Source of the DNA: Parapristionchus giblindavisi | Lineage: Eukaryota > Nematoda > Chromadorea > Rhabditida > Diplogasteridae | NCBI GenBank assembly: GCA_943737045.1 | Contig: CALSFV010000363.1 | Location: 62,001 to 126,000 of the forward strand | Direction: 5' to 3' | Length of the DNA: 64,000 bases | Part shown: in pieces, positions 25,095 to 53,313 of the stretch | Layout: each line of letters starts with the position of its first letter | Position numbering within the stretch: position 1 is the first letter of the stretch | Translations under genes and position numbers: made by a program | Notes under the pieces: generated by a model | Seen by the model: only the letters and a program-made list of their open reading frames with translations | What the model was told of the DNA's origin: nothing | Databases searched by the model: none

Positions 25095-27080
25095 AGAGAT
25101 GGTCGTTAAGACTCGACCACCCCCCGGACACGTGCGCTAGCAATGAGAACTTTGGGTCAATACTTGAGTGTTAGGAGTGTCACCGGCCCTTATTACACAA
25201 AACAGCAGAAATTTCCTGTTTGTGCCCTCAGGCTATTAGAAAAATTTATTTAAGTGTGAAAATGTTTAAAAATCATAATTTCTCAAATTGTTGAGATGAA
25301 GTCTAAATATCATTTGTGGTGCGTCCAGGTTGCATAGAGCTTGCTTATTCACTATTAGCATCGAATCTGCGTTGATTCCTAAACCACTAATTTGATTCAT
25401 AATTTTGGTTTTTTCGGACAAATTATCGCTTGTTATAGATTGCTGCAAAGATTTCCGACCAGGTATTGTAGCCTAAGCAATTCTGCATTGATTTCACTTA
25501 AAACCGGGTTCTTCCCGTTAGACCATCTTGCCAAAATTTTCGCTCGAATTTTCGTAATCTATGGTTTTCCCGAACAAATGCATTTTCCAAACGTATTTTC
25601 CAAACGATTAGTGCGGAAATGTGGTCTGCTCACAGTTTACAGGTGAGACGAGCAAAATGACACAAGAAGATCATCGCTTGGATCAATTTGAAAATTTCGA
25701 TTTTCATGACCCGGGGGTCATGGTCCGAAAATTTCAAAATTTCTCAAGTCTGAAATGTTTTCATTTATGCGGCTTATTGTGAAGTACTAATGATGTAAAT
25801 AATATTCAGCCAATGCTCAATGGCTGATCTATCTTTTCATATTTTTTTCCGAAAATTTTCATTCTGATAGCGTGCGAAAAATCAAAATAGTGTTTGAATC
25901 AATTTCCAACTTGCTTTCTGTAACATTCTGTCATAGTACTTTACAATGTACATAATCAATATGAAAATCGTTTAATTTCGAAAATTAAAAAAAATTAAAT
26001 TTGAGTGCCTACTTTTTTGGAAAATTTCTGAAATATTGCAGTTTGTCGACTCGAATGTTGTGACAATGCGCAACTGACAATGACAATGTGCATTTTCATA
26101 ATGAGTAAACATAGTAGAACTGAAATCCCGGCATTCGGCTCACTTTTGAAAAATCGATTTCCATGACCCCGGGGTCATGGCAAAAAAAAATGAATTTTCG
26201 AAAATAAACGATTTTCATATTGATTATGTACATTGTAAAGTACTATGACAGAATGCTACAGAAAGCAAGTTGGAAACTGATTCAAACACAATTTTGATTT
26301 TTCGCACGCTATCAGAATGAAAATTTTCGAAAAAATTGATGAAAAGATAGATCAGCCATTGAGCATTGGCTGAATATTATTCACATCATTAGTACTTCAC
26401 AATAAGCCACATAAATGAAAACATTTCAAACTTGAGAAATTTTGAAATTTTCGGATCATGACCCCCGGGTCATGAAAATCGAAATTTTCAAATTGATCCA
26501 AGTGATGGGCTTCATGTGGAATTTTACTGGTCTCATCTCGAAACTTTGTGTAGACCACAATTCCGCACCAATCGTTTGGAAAATACGTTTGGAAAATACA
26601 TTTGTTAGGGAAAACCATCGATTACGGAAATTCGAGCGAAAATTTCGGCAAGATGGTCTAACGGGAAGAACCCGGTTTTAGGTGAAATCAGTGCAGAATT
26701 GCTTAAGCTACAATACCTGGTCGGAAATCTTTGCAGCAATCTACAACAAGGGATGATTTGTCCGAAAAAAACAAAATTTTGAGTCAAAAAAGTAGTTTTG
26801 GAATCAACGCACATTCGATGCTAATAGTGAATTAGCAAGCTCTGTGCACTTTAGACCCATCGCAAATGATATTTAGACTTCATCTCAACAATTTGAAAAA
26901 ATATGATTTTTTAACGTTTTTTTTAAAAATATTTTTTTTATTAGCCTGAGGGCACAAACATGAAATTTCTGCTGTTTTGTATAATAAGGGCCGGTGACAC
27001 TCCTAACACCAAAGTATGGGCCCCCAGTTCTCATTGCTAGCGCACGTGTCCGGGGGTGGTCGAATATGATCGAGTCTTAG
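25095..27080. mobile_element. Palindromic element B nested in the composite
   Basis: Terminal inverted segments contain 'cgaccaccccccggacac', 'gctagcaatgagaact' and 'gtgccctcaggctatta'. A single diverged end-copy lies at 28718-28862, showing that B is an independent mobile family. Its arms extend to a centre at about 26170. No transposase recognised. Confidence 0.75.
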
Positions 27081-27644
27081 GGAACAGGCCTCTTAAGAAG
27101 ATCATCATCGATCTCATCGACCATTATCCTCATGAGGAGAGTTTCATAGTAGTTTGGACATTCGTTAACTTCATTTTAATCCATTTCAGAGCCAGACACC
27201 GTGGTTCTTCTGGGCGTCGACGATGACGTCTATCAATCAAGAATGGTCTACTACTCTCTAAGGTACTTGGTGGTCTTAGTGGAAGGGAAGAATCGTTGAA
27301 TCCATTGTAACATCATATTCAACAACAGGTTGATTCATCTTCTCGCCTTCGCAGTCGATGATGTTGATGATGAGGATGTCGCTACCATCGTGGATCATCT
27401 TGAGGAGGGCGGATGTCACAGGAGTTTCACCGAAGATGCGTCTTCTGTCAGTCTTCTTTCTAGAATTGATAAAGATTTTGGGGTGTGATTATATGGGTAT
27501 CTGGTGTCCAACCCCGCGAAGTTAAATAGGCGGAGTCAAACTCGGTATATACGTAGGGTCCATCTGAAATGGGCGGAGCTATTCATCGGTACATATGTAG
27601 AGGTTCCAGTGAGTATATGCAGACCCTTTGACGTTTTAAATAAC

Positions 27645-27731
27645 AGGGACCCATGGTCTAGTGGATAAGAGGTCATAAGGGGTCGGCTAACAAATTCGAA
27701 CCGTTGGTCGGCTCGAAAGTTCGATCCCCAG
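27645..27731 (+). other. tRNA-like segment in right outer arm
   Basis: Mirror copy of 22412-22487, with 'tggtctagtgg' and 'agttcgatcccc'. It has an 11-bp insertion-like difference ('ataaggggtcg') relative to the left copy. Confidence 0.5.
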
Positions 27732-27844
27732 TGAGGGATAAGAAGTTGGTAAGTCGTAGGAAAGGTAACTAAACATTTTTGCTATTTTTATCTTTATGTA
27801 TTCAAACTCTCCCTACGCAAGTTTTAAAAGTAGATTCATGAATA

Positions 27845-28359
27845 ATAAAATATTTTCATATTTTAAATTGTATATTTTTATATAAATTGTTAAATTTTTG
27901 TATAAATTGAATATTTATGTTGCTTATTTTTACAATTGTGTATTTTGAAATGTCTCGTATATCGGTCTGTGTTTTCAACGCACTTTCGAAATTTATTCAT
28001 GCGGCGACATATTTCTTATTCTTATTCTTTACACAAGCAAAAGCATACAGTACGTTTGTGTATAACCGACGATAACAGTAGTATTGGAGAACTACAAAAA
28101 TCGAAAGTATTTTAACAAGAAAGATGATAAAGAGTGTAGCATGTGAGAATGAATGTGTAAGCAAGGTGAACGATATCACAAAAAAGTGCGGAAAAGAATA
28201 TACATAATTAACGTAGTCAATTCAAGCGAATCGATTAACTATTATATGTACATAAATTATACTTTCTCTACCACGATAGAGAGCGTCAAACAAAGTTAAA
28301 TTTAATGAAGTTTATACAGCCCTGAGAAATTATGATTTAAAAAAAAAACTTTTTCGCAC
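27845..28359. other. No recognised feature
   Basis: Very AT-rich sequence. The short minus-strand ORF at 27997-28179 has no supporting splice or family signal. Confidence 0.4.
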
Positions 28360-28707
28360 TTAAAAATGGAGGCCCTCGAATGTCTATCCAAATACGTAAT
28401 GTATCATTTGTGCAAGGAATAAGTGATATGCAAGAAATTATTGTGGCCAGTCATCTATCCCTTGGTGTAGTGGTAAATGTGCTGTCTAGTTAGCGCAACG
28501 TCGCGGGTTCGAAACCTATTGCCGAACTTTCTTATTTTCAAAATTTCGCGCCTTTGCCTGTACATCAAGCATGATTCATTCATGATTCTAGCGATCAATA
28601 AGCTGAATTAGCATAAAATAATCTATGTACTCTATGCAGAATAACTTTTGCTATACTTCTGTCTTCACAGTTTGTTCACGAAAATATTCGCCGGACACCA
28701 CCTTTAA
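28360..28707 (+). mobile_element. 348-bp TTAA-flanked MITE with tRNA-like core, copy 1
   Basis: It starts TTAAAAATGGAGGCCC and ends GGACACCACCTTTAA, so both ends read TTAA-(A)-(R)TGG inward. A second copy (63188-63535) matches along the whole length. Inside, 28456-28524 has an A-box-like 'tggtgtagtgg' and a B-box-like 'gggttcgaaacc', so it may be transcribed by RNA polymerase III. Confidence 0.75.
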
Positions 28708-28717
28708 ATTATTTTTT

Positions 28718-28862
28718 TCTAATAGCCTGAGGGCACAAACAGTAAATTTCAGCTGTTTTGTGTAATAAGGGCCGATGACACTCCTAACACCAAAGTATGG
28801 ACCTTCAGTTCTCATTGCTAGCGCTCGCGCCCGGGGGGGGGTCGAGTATTATCGAGTCTTAG
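28718..28862 (-). repeat. Solo end of palindromic element B
   Basis: It matches 26940-27070 ('agcctgagggcacaaac' to 'gtcgag...gagtcttaggga'). Only one arm end is present here, so this is a truncated copy. Confidence 0.75.
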
Positions 28863-29047
28863 GGATCATGCATCTTAATCTTACTATTGCATTACATTAC
28901 ATTAAAACAACTTTATTCAGCCGATTAGGGTCAGCTGGGTCGCCATTAGGATTCTCCATTGAGCGAATCGTATCTCGTGAGCCCGCATCTTACTATATTA
29001 ATCTTAATAAAGCATTAATAAAATGGCCATGTTCCTAGCAATGGATC

Positions 29048-29115
29048 ATAGGTATCCATGAACGTTGGCAAACGGTTTGTCGGCAAACGGTTTGCAAATG
29101 TTCATGGATACCTAT
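29048..29115. repeat. 68-bp hairpin
   Basis: Perfect 16-bp arms (ATAGGTATCCATGAAC and its reverse complement) enclose two tandem 'ggcaaacggtttg' palindromes. Confidence 0.7.
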
Positions 29116-29229
29116 ACAGAAGAACGCAGGCGAGACGCCGTCAACCCAGATGGTTCCAGAAGATTTAGTGCGGACGAGACACTTACATCGAGGCACATTA
29201 ACTTTTGTATCGAGATTCAAAATTTTTAA
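29098..29229 (+). pseudogene. Orphan 43-codon reading frame
   Basis: An ATG-to-TAA frame whose composition looks coding (residues 11-30 include RDAVNPDGSRRFSADETL). It begins inside the 68-bp hairpin, so the ATG is probably not the natural start. I do not recognise it. It could be a remnant exon or transposon piece. Confidence 0.3.
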
Positions 29230-29447
29230 AATTTGAAAATCAAGTACAAAAATCTATTTTTTTCTGTTTTTGCACCTTTTTCAAATGTCTTTTGTTATCT
29301 TTATCTTGTTGCGAATCCTTAAATAATGGAAAAATAGTAATAACTTCATAATAATATAAACATAAATGTTCAACCAACTAATTATTGCTGGGTGGGTGGG
29401 TGAAACTGCAATTTCCTTGCTTGAATTACATAGAGAGACATAAAATG

Positions 29448-29521
29448 TTGTCGGGAGAATCGAACTCGTGTGCAAAAAGTGATGAGCCCGCGCGCTTACC
29501 ACTATGCCACGGTTCGGTTGA
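29448..29521 (-). other. tRNA-like segment
   Basis: The minus strand has an A-box-like 'tggcatagtgg' and a B-box-like 'agttcgattctc'. Acceptor-stem pairing is poor, so it is read as tRNA-derived repeat sequence. Confidence 0.45.
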
Positions 29522-29636
29522 TAAGAGACGGAACATCTCCGCCTATGAATAGTTTTTAATCATGCGGCGGATATGAGACGGGGTTGACTTTTACAAAATC
29601 GATAATTAGCAGACTTTGAAAATTGATTCTGACTAA

Positions 29637-29774
29637 GACGACTATGCTGATTATCACTACGTAGGTAGATTCATCCGGGAAGAATACTGTTCCCTAGTAA
29701 GCGAAAGTGACGACTGTGAAGACTACAATCCGAGCAATCGTGATGCCTTATTGGAAAATGAACTGATACGATGA
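29637..29774 (+). pseudogene. Orphan 45-codon stop-to-stop frame, acidic
   Basis: An open frame between TAA (29634) and TGA (29772-29774) with protein-like, acidic composition (for example VSESDDCEDYNPSNRDALLE) and no Met start. It may be a stranded exon or a fragment of a transposon ORF. Family not recognised. Confidence 0.3.
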
Positions 29775-30437
29775 AATGAGCGTGAAAACTTGAAAACTTT
29801 CTTTATCTTTTTCTTTAGTCATTAAAATGACTTTTTATCACGGAAACTTATGATTAAGACTTTGAGATGCGAAAAAAGTTTATACTCCTCGGAACTATTA
29901 TATATGAGCTGAGCAGCAGTTCGACCGAACTGCATGTGAACGTAGGGACAAATCGGACATGTAGGTATTTATCGAACACAAAATCACGAATTAGAAGTGG
30001 GTCATGATCAGAGATGACGTCATTAAGCACCATTCTGAAGTATAATCAAGGGAAAGAACTTGGGAGGAGTCATCGTGAACTCGAGAAGATCACGGCTTCG
30101 CGTGAATGATTCCATCCATCGATTGCATCGATCTTCAAGCTAAAATGGTATGATGAATTAATCATCAAATAGCTACTATAGATCTGCAGTCGTGCATTTG
30201 CACTGCAAAATGTAATATAATAGATTGATTCTGATGAGCCGTGCGCACGAATTAAAGTCAATAAATTTCGTGTAAAGTCGCGCGCTTTACTCTCTCCATA
30301 AAAAAATTGTCGTGCATTTTTTGTTTGCTTTTTTTGCCTTTTTAAAAAAAAATTCTAATCAAAAATCAAAGGCAATATAAAAATGGCCGATACTCTGCGA
30401 TTTAAAAAAGGCAACAATTAATCGCATTAATAGAAAT
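29775..30437. other. No recognised feature
   Basis: AT-rich. It includes the likely 3' flank of the minus-strand gene ending at 30438. The short ORF 30070-30261 minus has no support. Confidence 0.4.
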
Positions 30438-37255
<6,818 letters not shown>

Positions 37256-37311
37256 CTGGATATCATAGAAATCTCGAAACACCTCGGATTTTTGATCCAT
37301 CGCGTTTGAAT

Positions 37312-37434
37312 ATAAAGACACACACCGCGAGCTAATTTGAAACTCTCCGCTCTGCCCACACTCTCACGCTTTCGTTGTATACGATAGACCGTAACCAGAA
37401 CGGAGAGTAAAATTTGTTCGGACTGTGCCTTTAA
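37312..37434. mobile_element. TTAA-type MITE of the 'CTCCGCTCTGGC' family
   Basis: 'gcgagctaatttgaaactc' at the left, 'cggagagtaaaatttg' and a terminal TTAA at the right. It lies just upstream of the first identified exon of the unknown gene, which may be why the 5' end is hard to see. Confidence 0.75.
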
Positions 37435-37546
37435 CTCATTTGTTAGATTCTGTTCCTTCTAATTTTTCGTGGATAATTTTCATGTTTACGTTCGAAATCA
37501 CCGGTACAAGGAATAGTTTCAGACTGACTGTGACTCTTGTTCTGTG

Positions 37547-37690
37547 GTTGTATGCATGAGCAACGGAACACCGCTTTCCGGGGAAATGTGACGTCATTAG
37601 CGTAGGAGGAGGATTTTTGGATAACGCCTCCGCCTACGCGACGTCACAGTTTCCCGGAAAACTGTTTTCCCGTTGTTCATGCATACAACT
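37547..37690. mobile_element. CRE-bearing palindromic MITE
   Basis: An almost perfect hairpin: 'gtatgcatgagcaacgg', TGACGTCA, then central 'gaggatttttggataacgcctccgcc', and back. Slightly diverged from the copies at 43021 and 45704. Confidence 0.8.
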
Positions 37691-37756
37691 ACTACTCAAA
37701 AGTTTAGAAAGGAATAGTAATATAGAAAAATTTCTCCTCGTTGTACATGTACAATA

Positions 37757-38785
37757 CAGCAGATTCCCCCAGTTAAAATGCGGTACGCGGGGTGATCCCG
37801 GGTGACTCCTCATATCCCATCGAATTATTACTCTGTGAATATTGAATATCAGGTGTCGAAGTTATTTTTGTTGTGTTACTCTGTGTCTGAACTATTATTT
37901 TATCACATAAAGTTTGGAATTAAAAAAAATAAATAGCTTGATAAAATAAATAATATTGCAAATTACAGTATGACTCGATTAGGGCTGCTATCGAGCGTAT
38001 AAAAATCATTTGTTTTATTTGTAGAAGAGACTTTTTTGTTTTGCATGGTTCAGAAACTATGCCTGATCTCTTTTATATATCATATAGCGCGCGGCGAAGG
38101 TCAGCCGGGTTAGAGAGAGGCAGCGGAGAGATGTAGAAGGCTGCATCTCACCCGCCTCTCGATTGTGACTTCCGTTCGTTAGCACCGTTTGTCATTGTCT
38201 TAAGCAAGTACATTTTATACGCACAATATGTAGTGTGGCGAATCGTGATAAACTTTTTTCCCCTTATTTTTACGTGTTTTTAAACGTTTTTCTTTGTTCA
38301 TTTCATTTATTCCGACCTTAATTTTGTATTGTGCGCATGTCTGTTTGCGGTTGATAGTGGAGCGCACTTCTGGTTGAGTTTTTTTTACGAAAACACGTTT
38401 GCCCTGATGAAAAGGCTTATCTTTCTGATTACTTGCTGTGCGCATGCGCACAATAAAAAATTAAAGTCGGAATAAATGCAATGAACAAAGAAAAACGTTT
38501 AAAAACACGCTAAAATAAGGGAAAAAAGTTTATCACGATTCGCCACACTGCATAGCAGCCCTAATCGAGTCATACTGTAATTTGCAGTATTATTTATTTT
38601 ATCAAGCTATTTGTTTTTTTTAAATTCCAAACATTATGTGATAAAATAGTTCAGACACAGAGTAATACAACAAAAAATAACTTCGACACCTGATATTCAA
38701 TATTCACAGAGTAATAATTCGATGGGATATGAGGAGTCACCCGGGATCACCCCGCGTACCGCATTTTAACTGGGGGAATCTGCTG
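37757..38785. mobile_element. 1.03-kb foldback transposon, TIR CAGCAGATTC, TA target
   Basis: CAGCAGATTCCCCCAGTTAA and its reverse complement form the ends, flanked by TA (37755-37756, 38786-38787). The arms mirror to about 38000/38570. The central ~550 bp is unpaired and contains 'gcggcgaaggtcagccggg', related to 45030-45060. It lies between the two minus-strand genes. Confidence 0.85.
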
Positions 38786-38887
38786 TACTGTACATTCTCT
38801 CGCCTTTTTTGTTCGTCACTTTTCACACATCTACACTATACATCCACTCCTTATATGTATTATATATTCAATTATTAAAAAAAACTA

Positions 38888-48544
<9,657 letters not shown>

Positions 48545-48892
48545 TATTGTTTGATTATATTCTACTCATGAGGACCAATAGGCCCGAGTGCCATGATCAT
48601 TTTAGATTAAAATTCTAAGTTTCAATATAGGCACAACAGTTTCTTCGCTAGAGCGGCATGTTTACTATCACTACCCGAAAATAGGATCGACTTTTCGATC
48701 TCAGACTGATCTATCTTTCCATTTTACCGATTTATTCAACTCTCGTACCATTATCGTCTACTGTCGTCCCCATTTTAATCATCGCTTGATCTCACTTGCT
48801 TCGTCATTATTTTATTTTCTCTTTCACCTCTCTGTTTATCGTTAAAGATAAATAAATTATATATTTAAAAGTAGTTTTTAAATGATCTAATA
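48545..48892. other. Upstream flank of the cysteine-rich gene
   Basis: The 5' side of the minus-strand gene. No TATA-like or other regulatory motif is convincing, and no repeat recognised. Confidence 0.35.
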
Positions 48893-49620
48893 TGGTGTTA
48901 ATTTCTTGTAAATGGAATTGGAAATTGTAAAAAGTGTGTTAATTTTATCCACTTGAAAATAGCATTGTAAAAAGCAAATATCTCGGTTCTCTGACTAGTT
49001 AGAGACTTGAAACTTGGTTTTTAGGTTAGAAACCACGAAAAAAGCTTATAAACGAAGTTTCAAGTCTCTAGCTCTACTAAGAACGGAGATATTTGCTTTT
49101 TACAAGATTTTTCAGGAAAAACTAACATTCTTGTAAAAAGTAAATATTTCCGCTCTATGTAGAGATAGAGACTTGAAACTTCGTTTATAAGCTTTTTTCG
49201 TGGTTTCTAACCTAAAAACCAAGTTTCAAGTCTCTAACTAGTAAGAGAACCGAGATATTTTCTTTTTACAATGCTATTTACAAGTGAGGATAGAGGCGAA
49301 GTGGTGTAGTGGTCTATCTCGCGCCCCATCATTCCATCTGTCCTGGGTTCGATTCCCGGTCGCTTCATCGCCTCCGCCTCACCAAGGCGCCCGAAAGGGG
49401 AATTGGTAGTGACTAGGTCATGCGGTAAAGTAGGTCCGAAGAAGAGATTAGGCCCTCCGGACTGAATTGGCCTTGAAATATCACTGGCCTAGCAGTGATA
49501 ACCCGCAGGACTTCGTGTGCCTTGAATAACGGGTTGTATCTTTACCTTTTTTATTTACAAGTGGACAAAATTCACACACTTTTTACAATTTCCAATTCCA
49601 TTTACAAGAAATTAACACCA
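48893..49620. mobile_element. Foldback element split by a SINE-like insertion
   Basis: 'tggtgttaatttcttgtaaa' and its reverse complement form the ends. Inside are mirrored 110-bp blocks ('agacttgaaacttggttttt' and mirror). It is interrupted at 49287-49551 by the SINE-like repeat. Excluding that, it is about 450 bp. Confidence 0.8.
49287..49551 (+). mobile_element. SINE-like tRNA-headed retroposon, copy 1
   Basis: A tRNA-like head (49290-49366; A box 'tggtgtagtgg', perfect B box 'ggttcgattcc') is followed by a ~180-bp unrelated body and a T-rich tail. A 12-bp target duplication 'tatttacaagtg' flanks it (49275-49286 and 49552-49563), which is strong evidence of retroposition. No reverse transcriptase in the window. 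Confidence 0.85.
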
Positions 49621-50471
49621 CATAACACACAGGTTGTAATCTCTTCCTTACTGTCTTTCTTTTAAATTTATGAGAATGTTTCATGTCGTACACTATACGA
49701 GTACGTGCGTTAGTTTTTTGGTATTCCAAAACTTAAAGAGTTATTTTCCCCTGAAATAGACTTGCTAGTCTTCTTCAAGTAAGGCGTAAGTATACTTCAA
49801 GTGGTGTATATACTGTAATGAATTTCATCAAATTTTCTTTTATTTGAAGTTGATTTAAAGCAAACTCCAAGTCAGTGACGTATTTTAAGTGGACTTTAAG
49901 TTTAGAAATATCAGAGTTTCTACAATGCCTTTGTAGATATTCAAAAAAAGCCTACCAACTCACTCCAAGATGACCTCATGTTCACCGAGGGAATGAAGGC
50001 AACGAGGGCTGACCAAAATGATATATCACAATGAAAAGATCAAATATCAAATAAAATATTTTTAAAATATAAAAAGACCTACGAAAATATATCAATTATA
50101 CAGACCGCTCTCAGATAACTATTTGGAAGATAATGACGCAAGCCATGTCACCATTAATATTGTATCTACATAAATTTGAATAATTTCTAATAATCTTCTG
50201 ATAATTTATGTAAATACGTAATCGAAATGGTGGAAAATGTATTTATACTAGAAATTTTTTTGTAAAAAACAGGTGATGAATAGGCTGAAATCTTCTCTCT
50301 AGCCCAAGATGAAGCAATACCGATTAAACGAAGCAGAAAACATATCATTACTTTAAACAAGTTCTTTTTCTATTGTACAAACATTTGTACAAACATTTTA
50401 CGAAACATTTTCAAAAAGTATTGTAGCCAGAAAGACCACATTTTGGAAGTAGTCTCTTCATCGATTTATAG
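49621..50471. other. No recognised gene
   Basis: AT-rich. About 49760-49920 has weak 'cttcaagtgg'/'ccaagtcagtg' similarity to the 'ctagtagtttactt' MITE family. Nothing else seen. Confidence 0.35.
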
Positions 50472-50734
50472 GTAAAGGTAAAGGTACAACCCGTTACTCA
50501 AGGCACACGAAGTCCTGCGGGTGATCACTGCTAGGCCAGTGATCTTTCAAGGCCAATTCAGTCCGGAGGGCCCAATCTCTTCTTCGGACCTACTTTACCG
50601 CGTGATCTAATCACTACCAATTCCCCTTTCGGGCGCCTTGGTGGGGCGGAGGCGGTGAAACGACCGGGAATCGAACCCAGGACAGATCGAATGATGGGGG
50701 GCGCCATAGACCACTACGCCACTTCGCCTACTAT
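50472..50734 (-). mobile_element. SINE-like tRNA-headed retroposon, copy 2
   Basis: Reverse-complement copy of 49287-49551 along its whole length, diverged at scattered sites. Its end shows 'ggtaaaggtaaaggta' repeats. The B box reads 'ggttcgattcc' on the minus strand. No target duplication could be made out. Confidence 0.85.
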
Positions 50735-51180
50735 CGCTATACTTCGCCTACCTACAGGTGTAAGTTATAAAGGACCAATTAAATATTATAATTTGATTAA
50801 CTCTTTGTCGGATATCATGCGAAAAACAGTGTCTTTATCGTGCATCGAAAATCGATACAGTCGGCCCATTGAAGATACGATTGACCCGAAAATAATAATA
50901 AAATTAATTCTCAAAAAAAACTTTTTTAGAGTATGACTAAGCTCTAAGCGGGCACAGTTTTCTTATGTGTTATTGTTATACTTGTTAAAGCTGGGCTATC
51001 GCGAATGTTTTTGTGAACAAACTGTGAACTGTGGAGATAGAAAGTTAGCAAAATTTATTATTATTAAGTTTTTACAATTAGTTATTGTTAAGCTTGTTTC
51101 CGGGTTGGGGACCAAACAACATGATTTGATATAAAATGAGAAAAACGGTTAGATTAAAAAGAGACATGTTTCTACAGCTA
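50735..51180. other. No recognised feature
   Basis: AT-rich interval between the SINE-like copy and a foldback transposon. The ORF starting in the SINE is spurious. Confidence 0.35.
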
Positions 51181-52595
51181 CCGTGCAAAAGTATGGACGC
51201 AAAATTCGAATCGTTATAACTTTTTACGTCCTTGGCCGATCGGCCTCGGTTTAATTTTATTATATAGTATGAACATTGGAGAAAATTATGAAGGTATCGA
51301 TAATTACTTACGGTGATGAAATGATTTCATCATTCTTGAAATGCCGAGGTGCGATCGTAAAAATAGGTTTATTCTCAGGTAGATTTTTTCTGAGAGTCCA
51401 ATTTTTCTGTGAGGAACGTGAACATTTTAAGCCATTAACCTCGTTTGTTGCATACCGCTCCGAGGAATTATCCAATTTCACCTGACCCATTAAAATTTCG
51501 TTAAAATGCCATAACTCAGTCCGTAGTTGAGCTACAGCTCTCCGATTCAACAAGTATTATCGCATAGTCATGGGGCAACACCATGCCAATTTCGGAAGGT
51601 TTCCGGCTCTTGAAGAGAAAATTCGAAAAAAATTCAAAACCATTTTTTATTTTATTTTCCCAGCCGGTTTCTCCAGAAATCTAAAAAGTTACCATGACGT
51701 GCCTAAAATCTACCTAACACATCTACAAAGTGGCGAGATTACAGCACTTCAATTACGACTTTGCCAATTAAAATACCATTGGAAGTCAAAGTGCACGGAA
51801 CCTGACTTCTTTCGTTATAGAGAATTATTACGGGTCAATAACACAGTATTTTCATCGGATTTTGAACCAAGAGTTTAATAAACACATTTCCTACAAGTAT
51901 CCTGAATTTAGTCCCACTATTGGACATTCCACCTTTTTTATCTGTCTCTTTTCTCGCAAAATTCCACTCTGACTTCCAATGGTATTTTAATTGGCAAAGT
52001 CGTAATTGAAGTGCTGTAATCTCGCCACTTTGTAGATGTGTTAGGTAGATGTTTAGGCACGTCATGGTAACTTTTTAGATTTCTAGAAAAACCGGCTGGG
52101 AAATACCGTAAATCCAAAAAATGGTTTTGATTTTTTTTCGAATTTTCTTTTCAAGAGCCGGAAACCTTCCGAAATTGGCATGGTGTTGCCCCATGACTAT
52201 GCGATAATACTTGTTGAATCGGAGAGCTGTAGCTCAACTACGGACTGAGTTATGGCATTTTTCCGAAATTTTAATCGGTCAGGCGAAATTAGATAATTCC
52301 TCGGAGCGGTATGCAACAAACGAGATTAATGGCTTAAAATGTTCACTGATAGTTATTTGTTCCTCACAGAAAAATTGGACTCACAGAAAAAATCTACCTG
52401 AGAATAAACCTATTTTTACGATCGCACCTCGGCATTTCCAGTATGATGAAATCATTTCATCACCGTAGGTAATAATCGATACCTCCATAATTTTCTCCAA
52501 TGTTCATACTATATAATAAAATTAAACCGAGGCCGATCGGCTAAGGACGTAAAAAGTTATAACGATTCGAATTTTGCGTCCATACTTTTGCACGG
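51181..52595. mobile_element. 1.4-kb foldback transposon, TIR CCGTGCAAAAGTATGGACGC, TA target
   Basis: Near-perfect inverted arms meet near 51890. TA flanks (51179-51180, 52596-52597) indicate Tc1/mariner-type insertion. The mirrored ORFs (51308-51553 minus, 52211-52468 plus) are the same arm sequence and show no transposase motif. Confidence 0.85.
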
Positions 52596-52734
52596 TACTG
52601 TATGTCTACTGGAGGTGTTTATAGATTGTTGATATTAGTTTTAAAATACAAATTTTATGTTCGATTTTAGCACATTAAAGGGAACTCGAACCGTTCATTT
52701 AGTGTCAAACATTTTCCTTCGATTCTTCCCCTTT

Positions 52735-52882
52735 TCTCTCCATCTCTCTCTTCCTCTAACTATCCCTCCTTCTCCCTCTCCCCTATCTCTCCCTCTAGCA
52801 CTCACTCTCCCTCTCCCTCTAGCTCACCCTCTCCCTCTCCCTCTCCCCTACCTCTCCCTCTAGCACTCACTCCCTCTCCCTG
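52735..52882. repeat. CT-rich low-complexity tract
   Basis: Imperfect 'ctctccctctcc' polypyrimidine repeats, about 430 bp upstream of the SLC26 start. Confidence 0.9.
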
Positions 52883-53163
52883 TGCCTTCCTCGGTGACTG
52901 TATGCACCAGAGCTTAGCACTCCGCCTCGGGCTCCGAAGAGATCGCAGACAGACAGACATAATTAGAGAGCACGCGAATCGTGTAGATCATTCATAGATT
53001 CCGATGAAAGTGGTCAGAGACGCAGGGGAACGAAATGACCATCTACTGAGTGGAGAACAGTAGTCAACCTTGTGGACAACACCGTTCCTCCCCCCAACTT
53101 CCGCTGTTAGTGTACTTACTGTGTTTAACGACTTTCAGTGTTCCTGCTGAAAATTATATTATT

Positions 53164-53284
53164 TTAAAGGGACAGCCCAAGCTAATTTTATTCTCCGTAT
53201 TGGCAAAACTCTCTCGTATACAAAGAAAGCGAGAGAGTGTGGCCAGAGCGGAGATTTTCAAATTTGACTGGGGTGTCGCTTTAA
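53164..53284. mobile_element. TTAA-flanked MITE upstream of SLC26
   Basis: TTAA-bounded palindrome ('agctaattttattctccgta' and 'agagcggagattttcaaatt'). It ends 29 bp before the SLC26 ATG, so it forms part of the promoter or 5' UTR. Confidence 0.85.
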
Positions 53285-53313
53285 GCAAGGATTTATAAAT
53301 CAACGTAGCAGGC

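Larger units (their letters stand above)
22298..27843. mobile_element. Composite foldback element with nested palindromes
   Basis: Outer arms 22298-23043 and 27087-27843 are inverted copies ('gggagagtttgaatacac' at the left). The left arm continues into palindrome A (23043-25090, centre near 24.1 kb), whose right half ends in the same 'cctcttaagag' with which the right outer arm begins. Palindrome B (about 25095-27080, centre near 26170 at 'catgaccccggggtcatg') sits exactly at that boundary. The arms carry degenerate mirrored reading frames (for example 22499-22741 minus) but no recognisable transposase. Simplest history: one ~3.5-kb palindrome later split by B. Confidence 0.8.

Noticed and set aside
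37298..37300. ATG as start of the unknown gene
   Set aside because: Its frame disagrees with the next exon, and joining it would need a 27-nt intron with the wrong phase.
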